A stretch of DNA of 11,953 bases. Origin: Campylobacterales bacterium (lineage in GTDB: Bacteria; Campylobacterota; Campylobacteria; Campylobacterales; JALSKU01). Of this stretch, positions 1-5,948 are shown in pieces. Below the pieces are notes generated by a model that worked only from the letters and a program-made list of their open reading frames with translations, had not been told where the DNA came from and did no database searches. Both the position numbers and the translations under genes were made by a program. Location: assembly GCA_027023175.1 (NCBI GenBank), contig JALVWW010000126.1:1-11953 (forward strand), written 5' to 3'. The stretch's first letter is position 1. Each line of letters opens with the position of its first letter.

Positions 1-488
1 CTGCTCCCATAGGTGCACAACTTTCAAAATTTGTTGATAAAGAGATTGTAAAAATTTTATTTGCACTTTTTTTACTGATTAGCGCCACTATGATGCTGTT
101 TTTCAAGAAAAAGGCAAAAACAAATCTCCAAACACCTTTTGTATTGGCTATAACCGGTATCCTTATAGGATTATTGTCAGGACTTTTGGGAGTAGGAGGG
201 GGTAATATGCTACTTCCTGTTTTGGTACTGTTTGGATATGAGCCAAAAAAGGTAGCAGTTACAGTAAGTTTTGTTGTACCGTTTTCCGCTTTTACTTCAT
301 TTTTAAGCTATGCAAGTTTTGTCGAGATTGACTGGATATTGTTATCAGTCACTGCTGTTGCCGCTATTATAGGCGGATATCTTGGAAATTATCTGATGCA
401 CTTTAAACTTACCCAGTTACAAATAAAAAAAGTTATTGCCATAATTCTTTATATTTTGGCTTTAAAAATGTTATGGCATATATTTTAG
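1..488 (+). CDS. TauE/SafE-family membrane transporter, 3' part only
   Basis: The reading frame is open from position 3, the first full codon, so the gene begins before the window. The ATG codons at 90 and 93 are internal. About 161 residues are visible. They begin with the end of the first half-repeat (PIGAQLSKFVDKEIVKILFA), followed by a membrane segment, a short basic loop (KKKAKT) and the second half-repeat. That repeat carries the glycine-rich GLLSGLLGVGGGNMLLPVLV segment and three or four further hydrophobic helices. Families of this type (old DUF81) are inner-membrane permeases or exporters, often linked to sulfite, taurine or other organosulfur anions. The substrate cannot be read from this part. 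It converges on the J-domain gene with only 17 bases between the stop codons and no obvious terminator. Confidence 0.85.
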   Translation, partial: APIGAQLSKFVDKEIVKILFALFLLISATMMLFFKKKAKTNLQTPFVLAITGILIGLLSGLLGVGGGNMLLPVLVLFGYEPKKVAVTVSFVVPFSAFTSFLSYASFVEIDWILLSVTAVAAIIGGYLGNYLMHFKLTQLQIKKVIAIILYILALKMLWHIF

Positions 489-505
489 AAACTTTTTTAG
501 TGTAG

Positions 506-1330
506 CTATGCAACATTTCCGATATATTTATGATACTCTTTGATAGTTTTGTAGGCTTGTTGAATTTTTTGAAATTTTTTACTGTAAACTTTAATGATGA
601 GCGTATTGTCACTGAGTATATTGTCGGGATGATACTTTTTAACCAAAGAAAGATAGTTTGCTCTTACTTTTTCGTATGAATCTTCCTGAGAGCAATTTAA
701 CAGTTTGTAAAAATCCTCGAGAAGTAAATTGACAGACTTTCTTTTTTTTGTAGCGCAGGATAAAAAGAGTTCAATTTCATCAAATATATTTTTGTCATAA
801 TGAAAATGTATAAAATTTCCCAATATCTCCTTCATAGCGGTAAACTCTTTTAATTTTGCAATAATACTTCTATCAAAATCAAAAATCAAAACTATATTGC
901 TTGAGGGACGATAAAGAACTCTATAATCATCAAATATATTTTGCAACCCTCTTAAAATAAGCCTATTTTTTACATCCATCTCTATCTCAACCGAAGAGTT
1001 TTGTTTGGAAAAATTAAGTCTAAAATTTACGATATTTTGTATTTGATTTTTTTTGATAAGTGTTATTTTTATGATTTTATTGACAGCTTTTTCTATTTGC
1101 CAGATTTTTTTAAGTTTTTTTCCGGTTTTTCTTGCATATATTCTTGAAAGAAGTTTCAAAAAATATTTTCTTCCAATCTCCTCCGAAGAGTCGTTGAAAA
1201 CTATGATTTTATTTTTATTACCGATTTTATTTTTAAAATTTTTATCAATCAGGCTTTTTAGATAGTAGAAAGTTTGAACATCATCTTTGATGGTTATATT
1301 GATTGACTGGTCATTTTGTTTTATCTTCAT
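506..1330 (-). CDS. Protein with C-terminal J-domain (DnaJ-like co-chaperone)
   Basis: 274 residues. The last 65 or so residues (about 206-270) look like a J-domain: helix II is rich in Lys and Tyr and is followed by the HPD triad at His234-Pro235-Asp236 (KKYHPDN), then a helix ending QKIQQAYKTIKEY. In known J-proteins the HPD triad stimulates DnaK (Hsp70) ATPase activity. The first 200 residues are basic, rich in Lys, Ile and Asn, and match no domain I recognise. There is no Gly/Phe region, zinc finger or signal peptide, so this is a class C type J-protein with the J-domain at the wrong end for DnaJ or CbpA. The ATG at 1330 is preceded by AAAGG about nine bases upstream, and no other start codon lies near it. 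It follows a coiled-coil membrane protein gene 53 bases upstream, probably in one transcript. A long hairpin covers its translation start. The client protein is unknown. Confidence 0.8.
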   Translation of the reverse strand: MKIKQNDQSINITIKDDVQTFYYLKSLIDKNFKNKIGNKNKIIVFNDSSEEIGRKYFLKLLSRIYARKTGKKLKKIWQIEKAVNKIIKITLIKKNQIQNIVNFRLNFSKQNSSVEIEMDVKNRLILRGLQNIFDDYRVLYRPSSNIVLIFDFDRSIIAKLKEFTAMKEILGNFIHFHYDKNIFDEIELFLSCATKKRKSVNLLLEDFYKLLNCSQEDSYEKVRANYLSLVKKYHPDNILSDNTLIIKVYSKKFQKIQQAYKTIKEYHKYIGNVA

Positions 1331-1367
1331 TTGTTGTAACCTTTCAAAAAAGCTACAACAAATGAAG
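1325..1367 (-). promoter_or_regulatory. Hairpin covering the start codon and Shine-Dalgarno of the J-domain gene
   Basis: CTTCATTTGTTGTA at 1325-1338 and TACAACAAATGAAG at 1354-1367 are perfect 14-bp complements. In the minus-strand RNA the 3' arm contains the AUG. The 15-base middle, GCUUUUUUGAAAGGU, can zip further (G.U, C-G, U.G, then three U-A pairs), which leaves a loop of about three bases. The U-run would then pair with the AAAGG Shine-Dalgarno, so both initiation elements are buried. No U-tract follows the hairpin, so it does not look like an intrinsic terminator. Translational control (thermometer, protein binding or RNase III processing) is inference. Confidence 0.6.
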
Positions 1368-1383
1368 CAAATTTTATACCAAT

Positions 1384-1845
1384 TTAAATTTCATAAAACT
1401 TTTTAAGTTTCACATACTCTTCGTGTAAATTATCTCTTATCTCATCTGCAAGATTTTCACCGTTTTTAAAGTTTTCTTGAATCATACTATCTAGGCTGGA
1501 CAATACTTCAAAAAAGTCACTTTCAAGCTCTTTCTTTTTCTTTTGTTTAGCTTGTAGAGTTTCAAAAAAAGCCAGTTTTCTTATAAGGGATGATAAATTT
1601 TCTTCCAACTCTTTGGCATCTACTCCCTCTTGAAGTTTATATTTTTCATCGGCCAATACACTGTTTTTTTCTATGTTTGATTGAAGCTCTTTTATATACC
1701 CTTCAACGATTCTGGCATATTTGGCATATAGTTCATAAGATTTGTCTTCTAAATTGTCTATATTTGAAGTGATTTTATTTATATTTTTATACATAAAAAA
1801 GGCTACTATAGCTGAAACTACCAAAACCGGTACCAAATGCTCCAT
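1384..1845 (-). CDS. Small membrane-anchored coiled-coil protein, function unknown
   Basis: 153 residues. A single hydrophobic segment (residues about 4-19, VPVLVVSAIVAFFMYK) at the very N-terminus should anchor the protein in the inner membrane. The remainder (about 22-153) is highly charged, rich in Glu, Lys and Leu, lacks proline after the anchor, and has the heptad look of an extended coiled coil. The basic stretch QAKQKKKKELE lies near residues 99-109. I see no catalytic motif and recognise no family. The start is secure: AGGAGGG lies five bases before the ATG. It is the first gene of a probable two-gene unit with the J-domain gene downstream, so it could be a partner or membrane tether for that protein, but this is only suggested by position. 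Confidence 0.7.
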   Translation of the reverse strand: MEHLVPVLVVSAIVAFFMYKNINKITSNIDNLEDKSYELYAKYARIVEGYIKELQSNIEKNSVLADEKYKLQEGVDAKELEENLSSLIRKLAFFETLQAKQKKKKELESDFFEVLSSLDSMIQENFKNGENLADEIRDNLHEEYVKLKKFYEI

Positions 1846-1878
1846 AAAACCCTCCTGCCATATTAAAATTTATTAAAA

Positions 1879-1884
1879 ATTATA
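1879..1884 (-). promoter_or_regulatory. Candidate -10 box for the coiled-coil/J-domain unit
   Basis: Read on the minus strand this is TATAAT, in the context GTTATAATTTTT. It lies about 34 bases before the ATG at 1845. No good -35 hexamer stands 16-18 bases upstream, only T-rich DNA, which is common for sigma-70 promoters in Campylobacterota. The rest of the 1846-1999 intergenic stretch must also hold the rightward promoter of the DAHP synthase gene, but I cannot place that one with confidence. Confidence 0.45.
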
Positions 1885-1999
1885 ACAAAATGTTACTTAA
1901 AGTAAAAAACAGAATCATTTTGATATATTTTAACTTATTTCAAAGAAAAAAAAGAGTATTTTATAGCTCAATAATTTAAAGACTACATAAGGAATGATA

Positions 2000-3349
2000 A
2001 TGCAAGAGTGGAATCCCTCAACATGGATGAATAAAGAGATAAAACAACAGCCTACTTATCCCGACAAAGAAAAACTACTTGAAGTGGAAGATACACTGGG
2101 TAAATTTCCTCCTTTGGTTTTTGCGGGAGAGGTAAGAAATCTAAAAAATGACTTGGCCCAAGCTACAGAAGGAAATGCTTTTTTGCTCCAAGGCGGGGAC
2201 TGTGCAGAAAGTTTTGCAGAATTCAACGCAGACAATATAAGAGACACATTCAAAGTATTGCTGCAAATGGCAGTGGTTTTGACATTTTCAGGCGGCTGTC
2301 CTGTAGTCAAAGTAGGGAGAATGGCAGGTCAATTTGCAAAACCAAGAAGCTCTGACACCGAAACAGTTGACGGAGTTACTCTTCCAAGCTACAGAGGTGA
2401 CATCATAAATGATATAGCTTTTACAAAAGAGGGTAGAACTCCAGACCCGGAGAGAATGATAAGAGCTTACAATCAGTCAGCTGCTACACATAACCTTTTA
2501 AGGGCTTTTGCAAGAGGAGGGTTGGCCGACCTTCATCAGATAAACAAATGGAATCTGGGCTTTATAAAAGACAATCAACTCGACAGCAGATACAAAGTAC
2601 TTACCGATAAGATAACCGAAGCATTGGCTTTTATGGATGCGTGCGGAATAAATTCCAAAAATACACCAAATATTAAGCAAACCACACTTTACACTTCTCA
2701 TGAAGCACTTTTGTTAAATTATGAAAAAGCACTAACCAGAAAGGACAGCACCAGCGGTGACTGGTATGACTGCTCTGCGCACATGCTTTGGATAGGAGAT
2801 AGAACAAGGGATGTAAACGGAGCTCACGTAGAGTTCTTAAGAGGAATAAAAAATCCTATTGGCATAAAAGCCGGACCTACAATGAGTACTACTGATCTTA
2901 TAAAACTAACCGATATCTTAAATCCCGAAAATGAAGCAGGAAGACTCAATGTTATAGTCAGAATGGGAGCGGAAGAGATAGGAAAATATCTTCCTGAACT
3001 TATAAAAGCAGTTGAGAGAGAAGGCAAAAAAGTACTTTGGAGTATAGATCCGATGCATGGCAACACTATAAAAACTTCCAATAACTACAAAACAAGAGTT
3101 TTTGACAATGTTTTAAAAGAGGTTGAGAGATTTTTTGAAATTCATGCATCCGAAGGTACTTATGCAGGTGGGGTTCACCTTGAAATGACAGGACAAAATG
3201 TAACAGAGTGTATAGGTGGGGCAGGGGATATCACTGAAGAAAAACTATCTTCAAGATATCATACACATTGTGACCCTAGGCTAAATGCCGATCAAGCCCT
3301 TGAGATGGCATTTTTGATAGCTGATATGCTTAAAAAAGCAAGAGCATAA
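2000..3349 (+). CDS. Class II 3-deoxy-D-arabino-heptulosonate 7-phosphate (DAHP) synthase
   Basis: 449 residues, full length for the plant/Mycobacterium-type (class II) enzyme. It condenses phosphoenolpyruvate with erythrose 4-phosphate in the cytoplasm, the first step of the shikimate pathway. The four expected metal ligands are present: Cys68 (LQGGDCAESF), His353 (DPMHGNT), Glu395 (HLEMTGQN) and Asp425 (HCDPRLN). Substrate-binding signatures PVVKVGRMAGQFAKPRS, LPSYRGD, WIGDRTRD and GIKAGPT are also intact. An ATG at 1994 is in frame but directly abuts the AAGGA at 1989-1993. The ATG at 2000 has correct spacing (six bases) and gives the typical family start MQEWNPSTW, so 2000 is chosen. It is monocistronic, divergent from the coiled-coil gene and convergent with murA. 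The long N-terminal regulatory extension seen in some feedback-controlled members looks reduced here. Confidence 0.96.
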   Translation: MQEWNPSTWMNKEIKQQPTYPDKEKLLEVEDTLGKFPPLVFAGEVRNLKNDLAQATEGNAFLLQGGDCAESFAEFNADNIRDTFKVLLQMAVVLTFSGGCPVVKVGRMAGQFAKPRSSDTETVDGVTLPSYRGDIINDIAFTKEGRTPDPERMIRAYNQSAATHNLLRAFARGGLADLHQINKWNLGFIKDNQLDSRYKVLTDKITEALAFMDACGINSKNTPNIKQTTLYTSHEALLLNYEKALTRKDSTSGDWYDCSAHMLWIGDRTRDVNGAHVEFLRGIKNPIGIKAGPTMSTTDLIKLTDILNPENEAGRLNVIVRMGAEEIGKYLPELIKAVEREGKKVLWSIDPMHGNTIKTSNNYKTRVFDNVLKEVERFFEIHASEGTYAGGVHLEMTGQNVTECIGGAGDITEEKLSSRYHTHCDPRLNADQALEMAFLIADMLKKARA

Positions 3350-3353
3350 AAAA

Positions 3354-3381
3354 GTTTTAGGATTTAGGTTTTAGGATTTAG
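3354..3381 (+). repeat. Tandem duplication of a 14-bp unit
   Basis: GTTTTAGGATTTAG occurs twice head to tail with no mismatch (3354-3367 and 3368-3381). It lies in the 76-base gap between the convergent DAHP synthase and murA genes. It has no dyad symmetry, so it does not itself look like a terminator. Confidence 0.85.
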
Positions 3382-3425
3382 AAAAGTAGAAAGCTTTTTT
3401 CTCCTATTTACCTTCATCCTTTTTG

Positions 3426-4688
3426 TTATTCTTTTAGTCTTACTATATCGGCTCCCAAGCCTTTAAACTTTTCCTCAAGTTTTTCATATCCTCTGTCAAG
3501 GTGATATATACGGTGTACTTTTGTAGTACCTTCAGCCACAAGACCGGCAAGCACTAGGGCTGAACTTGCTCTAAGATCAGTTGCCATCACATCAGCCCCA
3601 TAAAGCTTTATCTTGCCTTGTATAGTGGCACTGTTTCCCCTCAACATGATACTTGCACCCATTCTTTGAAGTTCACTAACATGCATAAAGCGATTTTCAA
3701 AAAGTCTTTCTTCAACTATGCTCACACCTTCAGCCTGAGTCATTAAAGCCATAAATTGTGCTTGCATATCGGTAGGAAATCCGGGATATTCAGTTGTGAT
3801 TATTTCACTTGGCTTTATCTTTTTTGCAGGGAGTAGGGTAGTGCAATTTTTATTTGTTTCAAAAGAAAAACCCATCTCTTCAAGTTTAGTCATAATAGCT
3901 TCAAGATGATCTGGAATAATTTCTTCAAGAGTTATTTTTGAGTTTGTGATAGCTCCGGCACACATATATGTACCGGCTTCAATCCTATCCGGGATAACGC
4001 TAAAGTTCTTCATAGGAAGTTTTTCTCTATCGGTACCGCTTATAATAATCTCGTCACTGCCAATGCCTTCTATATTTACACCGGCATCACTCAATACTTC
4101 ACACAGCTGTATAACTTCAGGCTCTTTGGCTACATTTACTATACGAGTTTTTCCTTTTGCCAATGCTGCGGCCATTATGATATTTTCACTACCTGTAACC
4201 GTTATCTTGTCAAATACGATAGTGGCACCTTTTAGCCCTTTGGGTGCTTTTGCAATGACATAGCCCTGTTTTATCTCTATATCCGCCCCCATTTGCTCCA
4301 AAGCTTTTAAATGAAGGTCTATAGGTCTTTGCCCGATAGCACAACCTCCCGGAAGTGATACTTCGCAATGTCCAAATGTTGCCAAAAGGGGACCCAAAGT
4401 AAGTATAGAAGCTCTCATGGTCTTTACTATATCATAGTTTGCCATCGTACTGGATATACAGGATGAGTCTATTTTTACTCTGTTTTTTTCAAAAGTAAAC
4501 TTTGAGCCTAGATTTGAAAGAAGTTTTAAAAGAGTATTTATATCTCTTACATTTGGTACATTTTTTATAACAATCGGTTTAGAAGAGAGTACAGTAGAAG
4601 CCAAAAGAGGTAAAGCCGCATTTTTAGCTCCGGATATTTTAACACTGCCGCTTAACTTTTTACCGCCGTTTATCTGCAAATAATCCAA
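3426..4688 (-). CDS. murA: UDP-N-acetylglucosamine 1-carboxyvinyltransferase (MurA)
   Basis: 420 residues, normal length. It transfers enolpyruvate from PEP to UDP-GlcNAc in the cytoplasm, the first committed step of peptidoglycan synthesis. The two-domain EPSP synthase fold is recognisable throughout. Lys22-Asn23 (SGAKNAALP) bind substrate. The catalytic loop is LPGGCAIGQRP with Cys116, which matches E. coli Cys115 and is the residue attacked by fosfomycin. Asp307 (EYPGFPTDMQAQ) corresponds to E. coli Asp305. The C-terminal HLDRGYEKLEEKFKGLGA is typical. The start codon is TTG: no ATG or GTG is available in frame before the upstream stop, and AAGGA stands seven bases away. The gene is alone on its strand, with a long non-coding region upstream and DAHP synthase convergent downstream. 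Confidence 0.97.
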   Translation of the reverse strand: MDYLQINGGKKLSGSVKISGAKNAALPLLASTVLSSKPIVIKNVPNVRDINTLLKLLSNLGSKFTFEKNRVKIDSSCISSTMANYDIVKTMRASILTLGPLLATFGHCEVSLPGGCAIGQRPIDLHLKALEQMGADIEIKQGYVIAKAPKGLKGATIVFDKITVTGSENIIMAAALAKGKTRIVNVAKEPEVIQLCEVLSDAGVNIEGIGSDEIIISGTDREKLPMKNFSVIPDRIEAGTYMCAGAITNSKITLEEIIPDHLEAIMTKLEEMGFSFETNKNCTTLLPAKKIKPSEIITTEYPGFPTDMQAQFMALMTQAEGVSIVEERLFENRFMHVSELQRMGASIMLRGNSATIQGKIKLYGADVMATDLRASSALVLAGLVAEGTTKVHRIYHLDRGYEKLEEKFKGLGADIVRLKE

Positions 4689-4747
4689 TACAAAGTCCTT
4701 AAGTTTATTATAATCCCAAATTTTACAATAAATATGTTTAACCGGCT

Positions 4748-4753
4748 ATTATA
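4748..4753 (-). promoter_or_regulatory. Candidate -10 box for murA
   Basis: The minus strand reads TATAAT here, which would give a leader of roughly 50 bases before the TTG start. A second TATAAT at 4707-4712 is also on the minus strand, but it would leave the Shine-Dalgarno at the very 5' end of the transcript, so it is the less likely of the two. Neither has a clear -35. Confidence 0.35.
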
Positions 4754-4788
4754 TTGCTTTAAGTCAAACGGATATACCAATTGATTAA

Positions 4789-4822
4789 CATAATATATAT
4801 TCTCTTGAAAATATATATTATG
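4789..4822. repeat. 13-bp perfect inverted repeat
   Basis: CATAATATATATT (4789-4801) and AATATATATTATG (4810-4822) are exact complements around the 8-base loop CTCTTGAA. It is almost all A and T, so chance is a fair explanation for part of the match. No U-tract is attached. Confidence 0.6.
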
Positions 4823-4860
4823 GATTGCTAACTATGCTCTAATTGATTTATAAATTTTAT

Positions 4861-4900
4861 ATGTAATATTTTACATATTATTTTATGTAAAATATTACAT
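4861..4900. repeat. Nested palindrome: two ATGTAA-N4-TTACAT sites in a 16-bp inverted repeat
   Basis: ATGTAATATTTTACAT (4861-4876) and ATGTAAAATATTACAT (4885-4900) are perfect reverse complements separated by ATTATTTT. Each arm is also a palindrome by itself (ATGTAA, four bases, TTACAT), so the 40 bases hold four half-sites of TTACAT. A further TTACATATAAA at 4974-4984 is the complement of TTTATATGTAA at 4856-4866. This is the geometry of a paired operator for a dimeric regulator, although a purely structural hairpin is possible. Confidence 0.7.
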
Positions 4901-4921
4901 TAACATTTGATAATATAAAGT

Positions 4922-4933
4922 GCATCTCTAAAA
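4922..4933 (+). repeat. Left copy of a 12-bp direct repeat flanking the tetR locus
   Basis: GCATCTCTAAAA is found here and again, in the same orientation, at 5848-5859. The similarity extends a few bases to the left in interrupted form (TAAAGT here, TTAAGG there). The pair encloses the tetR gene and its whole operator region. Confidence 0.55.
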
Positions 4934-4941
4934 TAAAAACT

Positions 4942-5013
4942 TATTTGTTGTATCCACAAATAATATACTATATTTACATATAAACTAAAATATATCCAAT
5001 AATACAACAAATA
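4942..5013. repeat. Widely spaced 12-bp inverted repeat
   Basis: TATTTGTTGTAT (4942-4953) is the exact complement of ATACAACAAATA (5002-5013), 48 bases apart. The core ATTTGTTGTA also occurs in the hairpin at 1325-1367, which may be chance in A+T-rich DNA. No function can be assigned. Confidence 0.5.
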
Positions 5014-5124
5014 TCATACACAAACACCCTGATATTTATAATCTATGCAGTATCAATAATTTCAATAATTTATTCCTGTCTGTTCAATTCATTTGTTATT
5101 TTTGAATTCAATATATTATTATTA

Positions 5125-5138
5125 TGAACAAGTGTTAA
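5125..5138 (+). promoter_or_regulatory. Operator-like site 1 upstream of tetR
   Basis: TGAACAAGTGTTAA. This is a 14-bp imperfect palindrome (AACA, two bases, TGTT core), the usual size for a TetR-family site. It forms a perfect inverted repeat with site 2, and the centres of the two sites are 32 bp apart, close to three helical turns. Confidence 0.6.
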
Positions 5139-5156
5139 CTATATAAATTTAATACA

Positions 5157-5170
5157 TTAACACTTGTTCA
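5157..5170 (-). promoter_or_regulatory. Operator-like site 2 upstream of tetR
   Basis: On the minus strand this reads TGAACAAGTGTTAA, identical to site 1. It is followed leftward by TGTATTAA, which resembles the TGTATAAT that follows site 3, so this site may sit on a weak leftward promoter with a -10-like TATTAA at 5149-5154 (minus strand). Confidence 0.6.
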
Positions 5171-5181
5171 CCTATTATTAC

Positions 5182-5211
5182 TTGACAAATGAACGAGTGT
5201 TAATGTATAAT
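5182..5211 (+). promoter_or_regulatory. Consensus sigma-70 promoter of tetR with operator inside the spacer
   Basis: TTGACA (5182-5187) and TATAAT (5206-5211) are both perfect hexamers, 18 bp apart. The expected transcription start is near 5218, which leaves a leader of about 22 bases to the ATG at 5240. The third operator-like site (5190-5203) fills the spacer, so a bound repressor would exclude RNA polymerase. Confidence 0.85.
5190..5203 (+). promoter_or_regulatory. Operator-like site 3, between -35 and -10 of tetR
   Basis: TGAACGAGTGTTAA differs from sites 1 and 2 at one base (G for A at the sixth position). Its centre is 33 bp from that of site 2, so all three sites lie on about the same helical face. 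The position argues for autorepression by the adjacent TetR protein (inference from family behaviour). Confidence 0.65.
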
Positions 5212-5239
5212 TACAAAAAGCGTTTACTAAGGGATTTAA

Positions 5240-5839
5240 ATGGATAAAACTACAAAAGAAAAGATTTTGGATGCTGCTTTGGAGCTTTTTTCTCAAAGAG
5301 GATACAAAGGCGCAAGTGTAAGGATGATATCTTCAAAAGTCGGTATAAGAGAGAGTGCACTGTACAATCATTTTAAAAACAAAGAGGATATTTTAAACAC
5401 TATCGTCTCTACCCTATCCTCTTCATCATTATCTTTTTTAAGCAGCGGTAAGCCACTTGAAGAATCAGCAAAAAAAGGAAAAAGTTTTTTAAGAGAATTT
5501 GCCACATCTTTCAAACTTTTATCTTATGATGAAAAGTCTGAAAAGTTTTTTCGTTTTATGATGATAGAGTTGATGCAAAACAGAAATATAAGAGATATTT
5601 TTTTAAATGATTTTCACCAAACACATTTAAAGATACTCTCCCAAGCGTTTTTTATAATGATGCAAGAAGGTATGATTCGTTCAAGTGATCCAATGCTTAT
5701 GGCTAGAGAATTTTTATCACCCCTCTTTTTTTACAGAATGCAAGCTACACTTCTCAGGCTTGATAGAGAAAGTACATCGAGTGTAGCTACGCTGTTTGAA
5801 AAGCATATAGACTTTTTTTGGGAGATGATAAGCGAATAA
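5240..5839 (+). CDS. TetR/AcrR-family transcriptional regulator
   Basis: 199 residues, normal length. The N-terminal DNA-binding domain (about residues 6-50) shows the family pattern: ILDAALELFSQRGYKGASV, then MISSKVGIRESALYNHFKNKEDIL with the recognition helix near residues 36-43. The C-terminal half is helical and hydrophobic and would bind an effector and form the dimer; the ligand cannot be predicted. AAGGG stands six bases before the ATG. The gene has its own near-perfect promoter overlapped by three copies of a 14-bp operator-like site, which suggests strong autoregulation. No efflux, transport or metabolic gene lies next to it: murA to the left and rmuC to the right are housekeeping genes on the opposite strand. 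It is therefore an orphan regulator whose targets are probably elsewhere, or have been lost. Confidence 0.92.
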   Translation: MDKTTKEKILDAALELFSQRGYKGASVRMISSKVGIRESALYNHFKNKEDILNTIVSTLSSSSLSFLSSGKPLEESAKKGKSFLREFATSFKLLSYDEKSEKFFRFMMIELMQNRNIRDIFLNDFHQTHLKILSQAFFIMMQEGMIRSSDPMLMAREFLSPLFFYRMQATLLRLDRESTSSVATLFEKHIDFFWEMISE

Positions 5840-5847
5840 AATTAAGG

Positions 5848-5859
5848 GCATCTCTAAAA
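5848..5859 (+). repeat. Right copy of the 12-bp direct repeat flanking the tetR locus
   Basis: GCATCTCTAAAA, nine bases after the tetR stop codon, identical to 4922-4933. No complementary copy (TTTTAGAGATGC) was seen in the window, so the two copies do not form terminal inverted repeats. Confidence 0.55.
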
Positions 5860-5895
5860 AGCTGTCTCGCCTATCTTTGTAAAGCTATCTATAAT

Positions 5896-5919
5896 TTTAT
5901 CAAGTATATTGTTGATAAA
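5896..5919. terminator. Weak hairpin between convergent tetR and rmuC
   Basis: TTTATCAA (5896-5903) pairs with TTGATAAA (5912-5919) around an 8-base loop. It lies in the 109-base gap between the tetR and rmuC stop codons and could serve both strands. The stem is poor in G+C and has no long U-tract, so its function as a terminator is doubtful. Confidence 0.25.
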
Positions 5920-5948
5920 TTCAATCAATACAAACATTTCGTTACTCT

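Larger units (their letters stand above)
4689..5239. other. A+T-rich non-coding region between murA and tetR, rich in inverted repeats
   Basis: About 550 bases with no supportable gene on either strand; the longest open stretches are short and have no plausible ribosome binding site. It holds the murA promoter at the left, four inverted-repeat structures (4789-4822, 4861-4900, 4942-5013, 5125-5170), one copy of a 12-bp direct repeat (4922-4933) and the tetR promoter with three operator-like sites at the right. It is clearly richer in A+T than its coding neighbours. It could be a decayed gene or element, or a regulatory region. Confidence 0.75.

Noticed and set aside
90..488. Complete 132-residue membrane protein starting at the ATG at 90
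   Set aside because: The frame is open from the window edge, and the residues before position 90 match the end of the first TauE/SafE half-repeat, so 90 is an internal Met.
1329..1338. ATTTGTTGTA as a shared regulatory word (also at 4943-4952, and similar on the minus strand near 11893-11903)
   Set aside because: Ten bases of simple A+T-rich sequence recurring two or three times in 12 kb is not enough to separate it from chance.
3380..3402. Possible intrinsic terminator (AGAAAA ... TTTTCT) after the DAHP synthase gene
   Set aside because: Only six A-T-rich pairs around an 11-base loop; too weak to call.
3946..4263. 105-residue open frame on the plus strand
   Set aside because: It is antisense to murA, hydrophobic only because it mirrors murA codons, and shows no start signals.
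4922..5859. An insertion sequence bounded by GCATCTCTAAAA
   Set aside because: The two copies are direct, not inverted, and no transposase or fragment of one lies between them.
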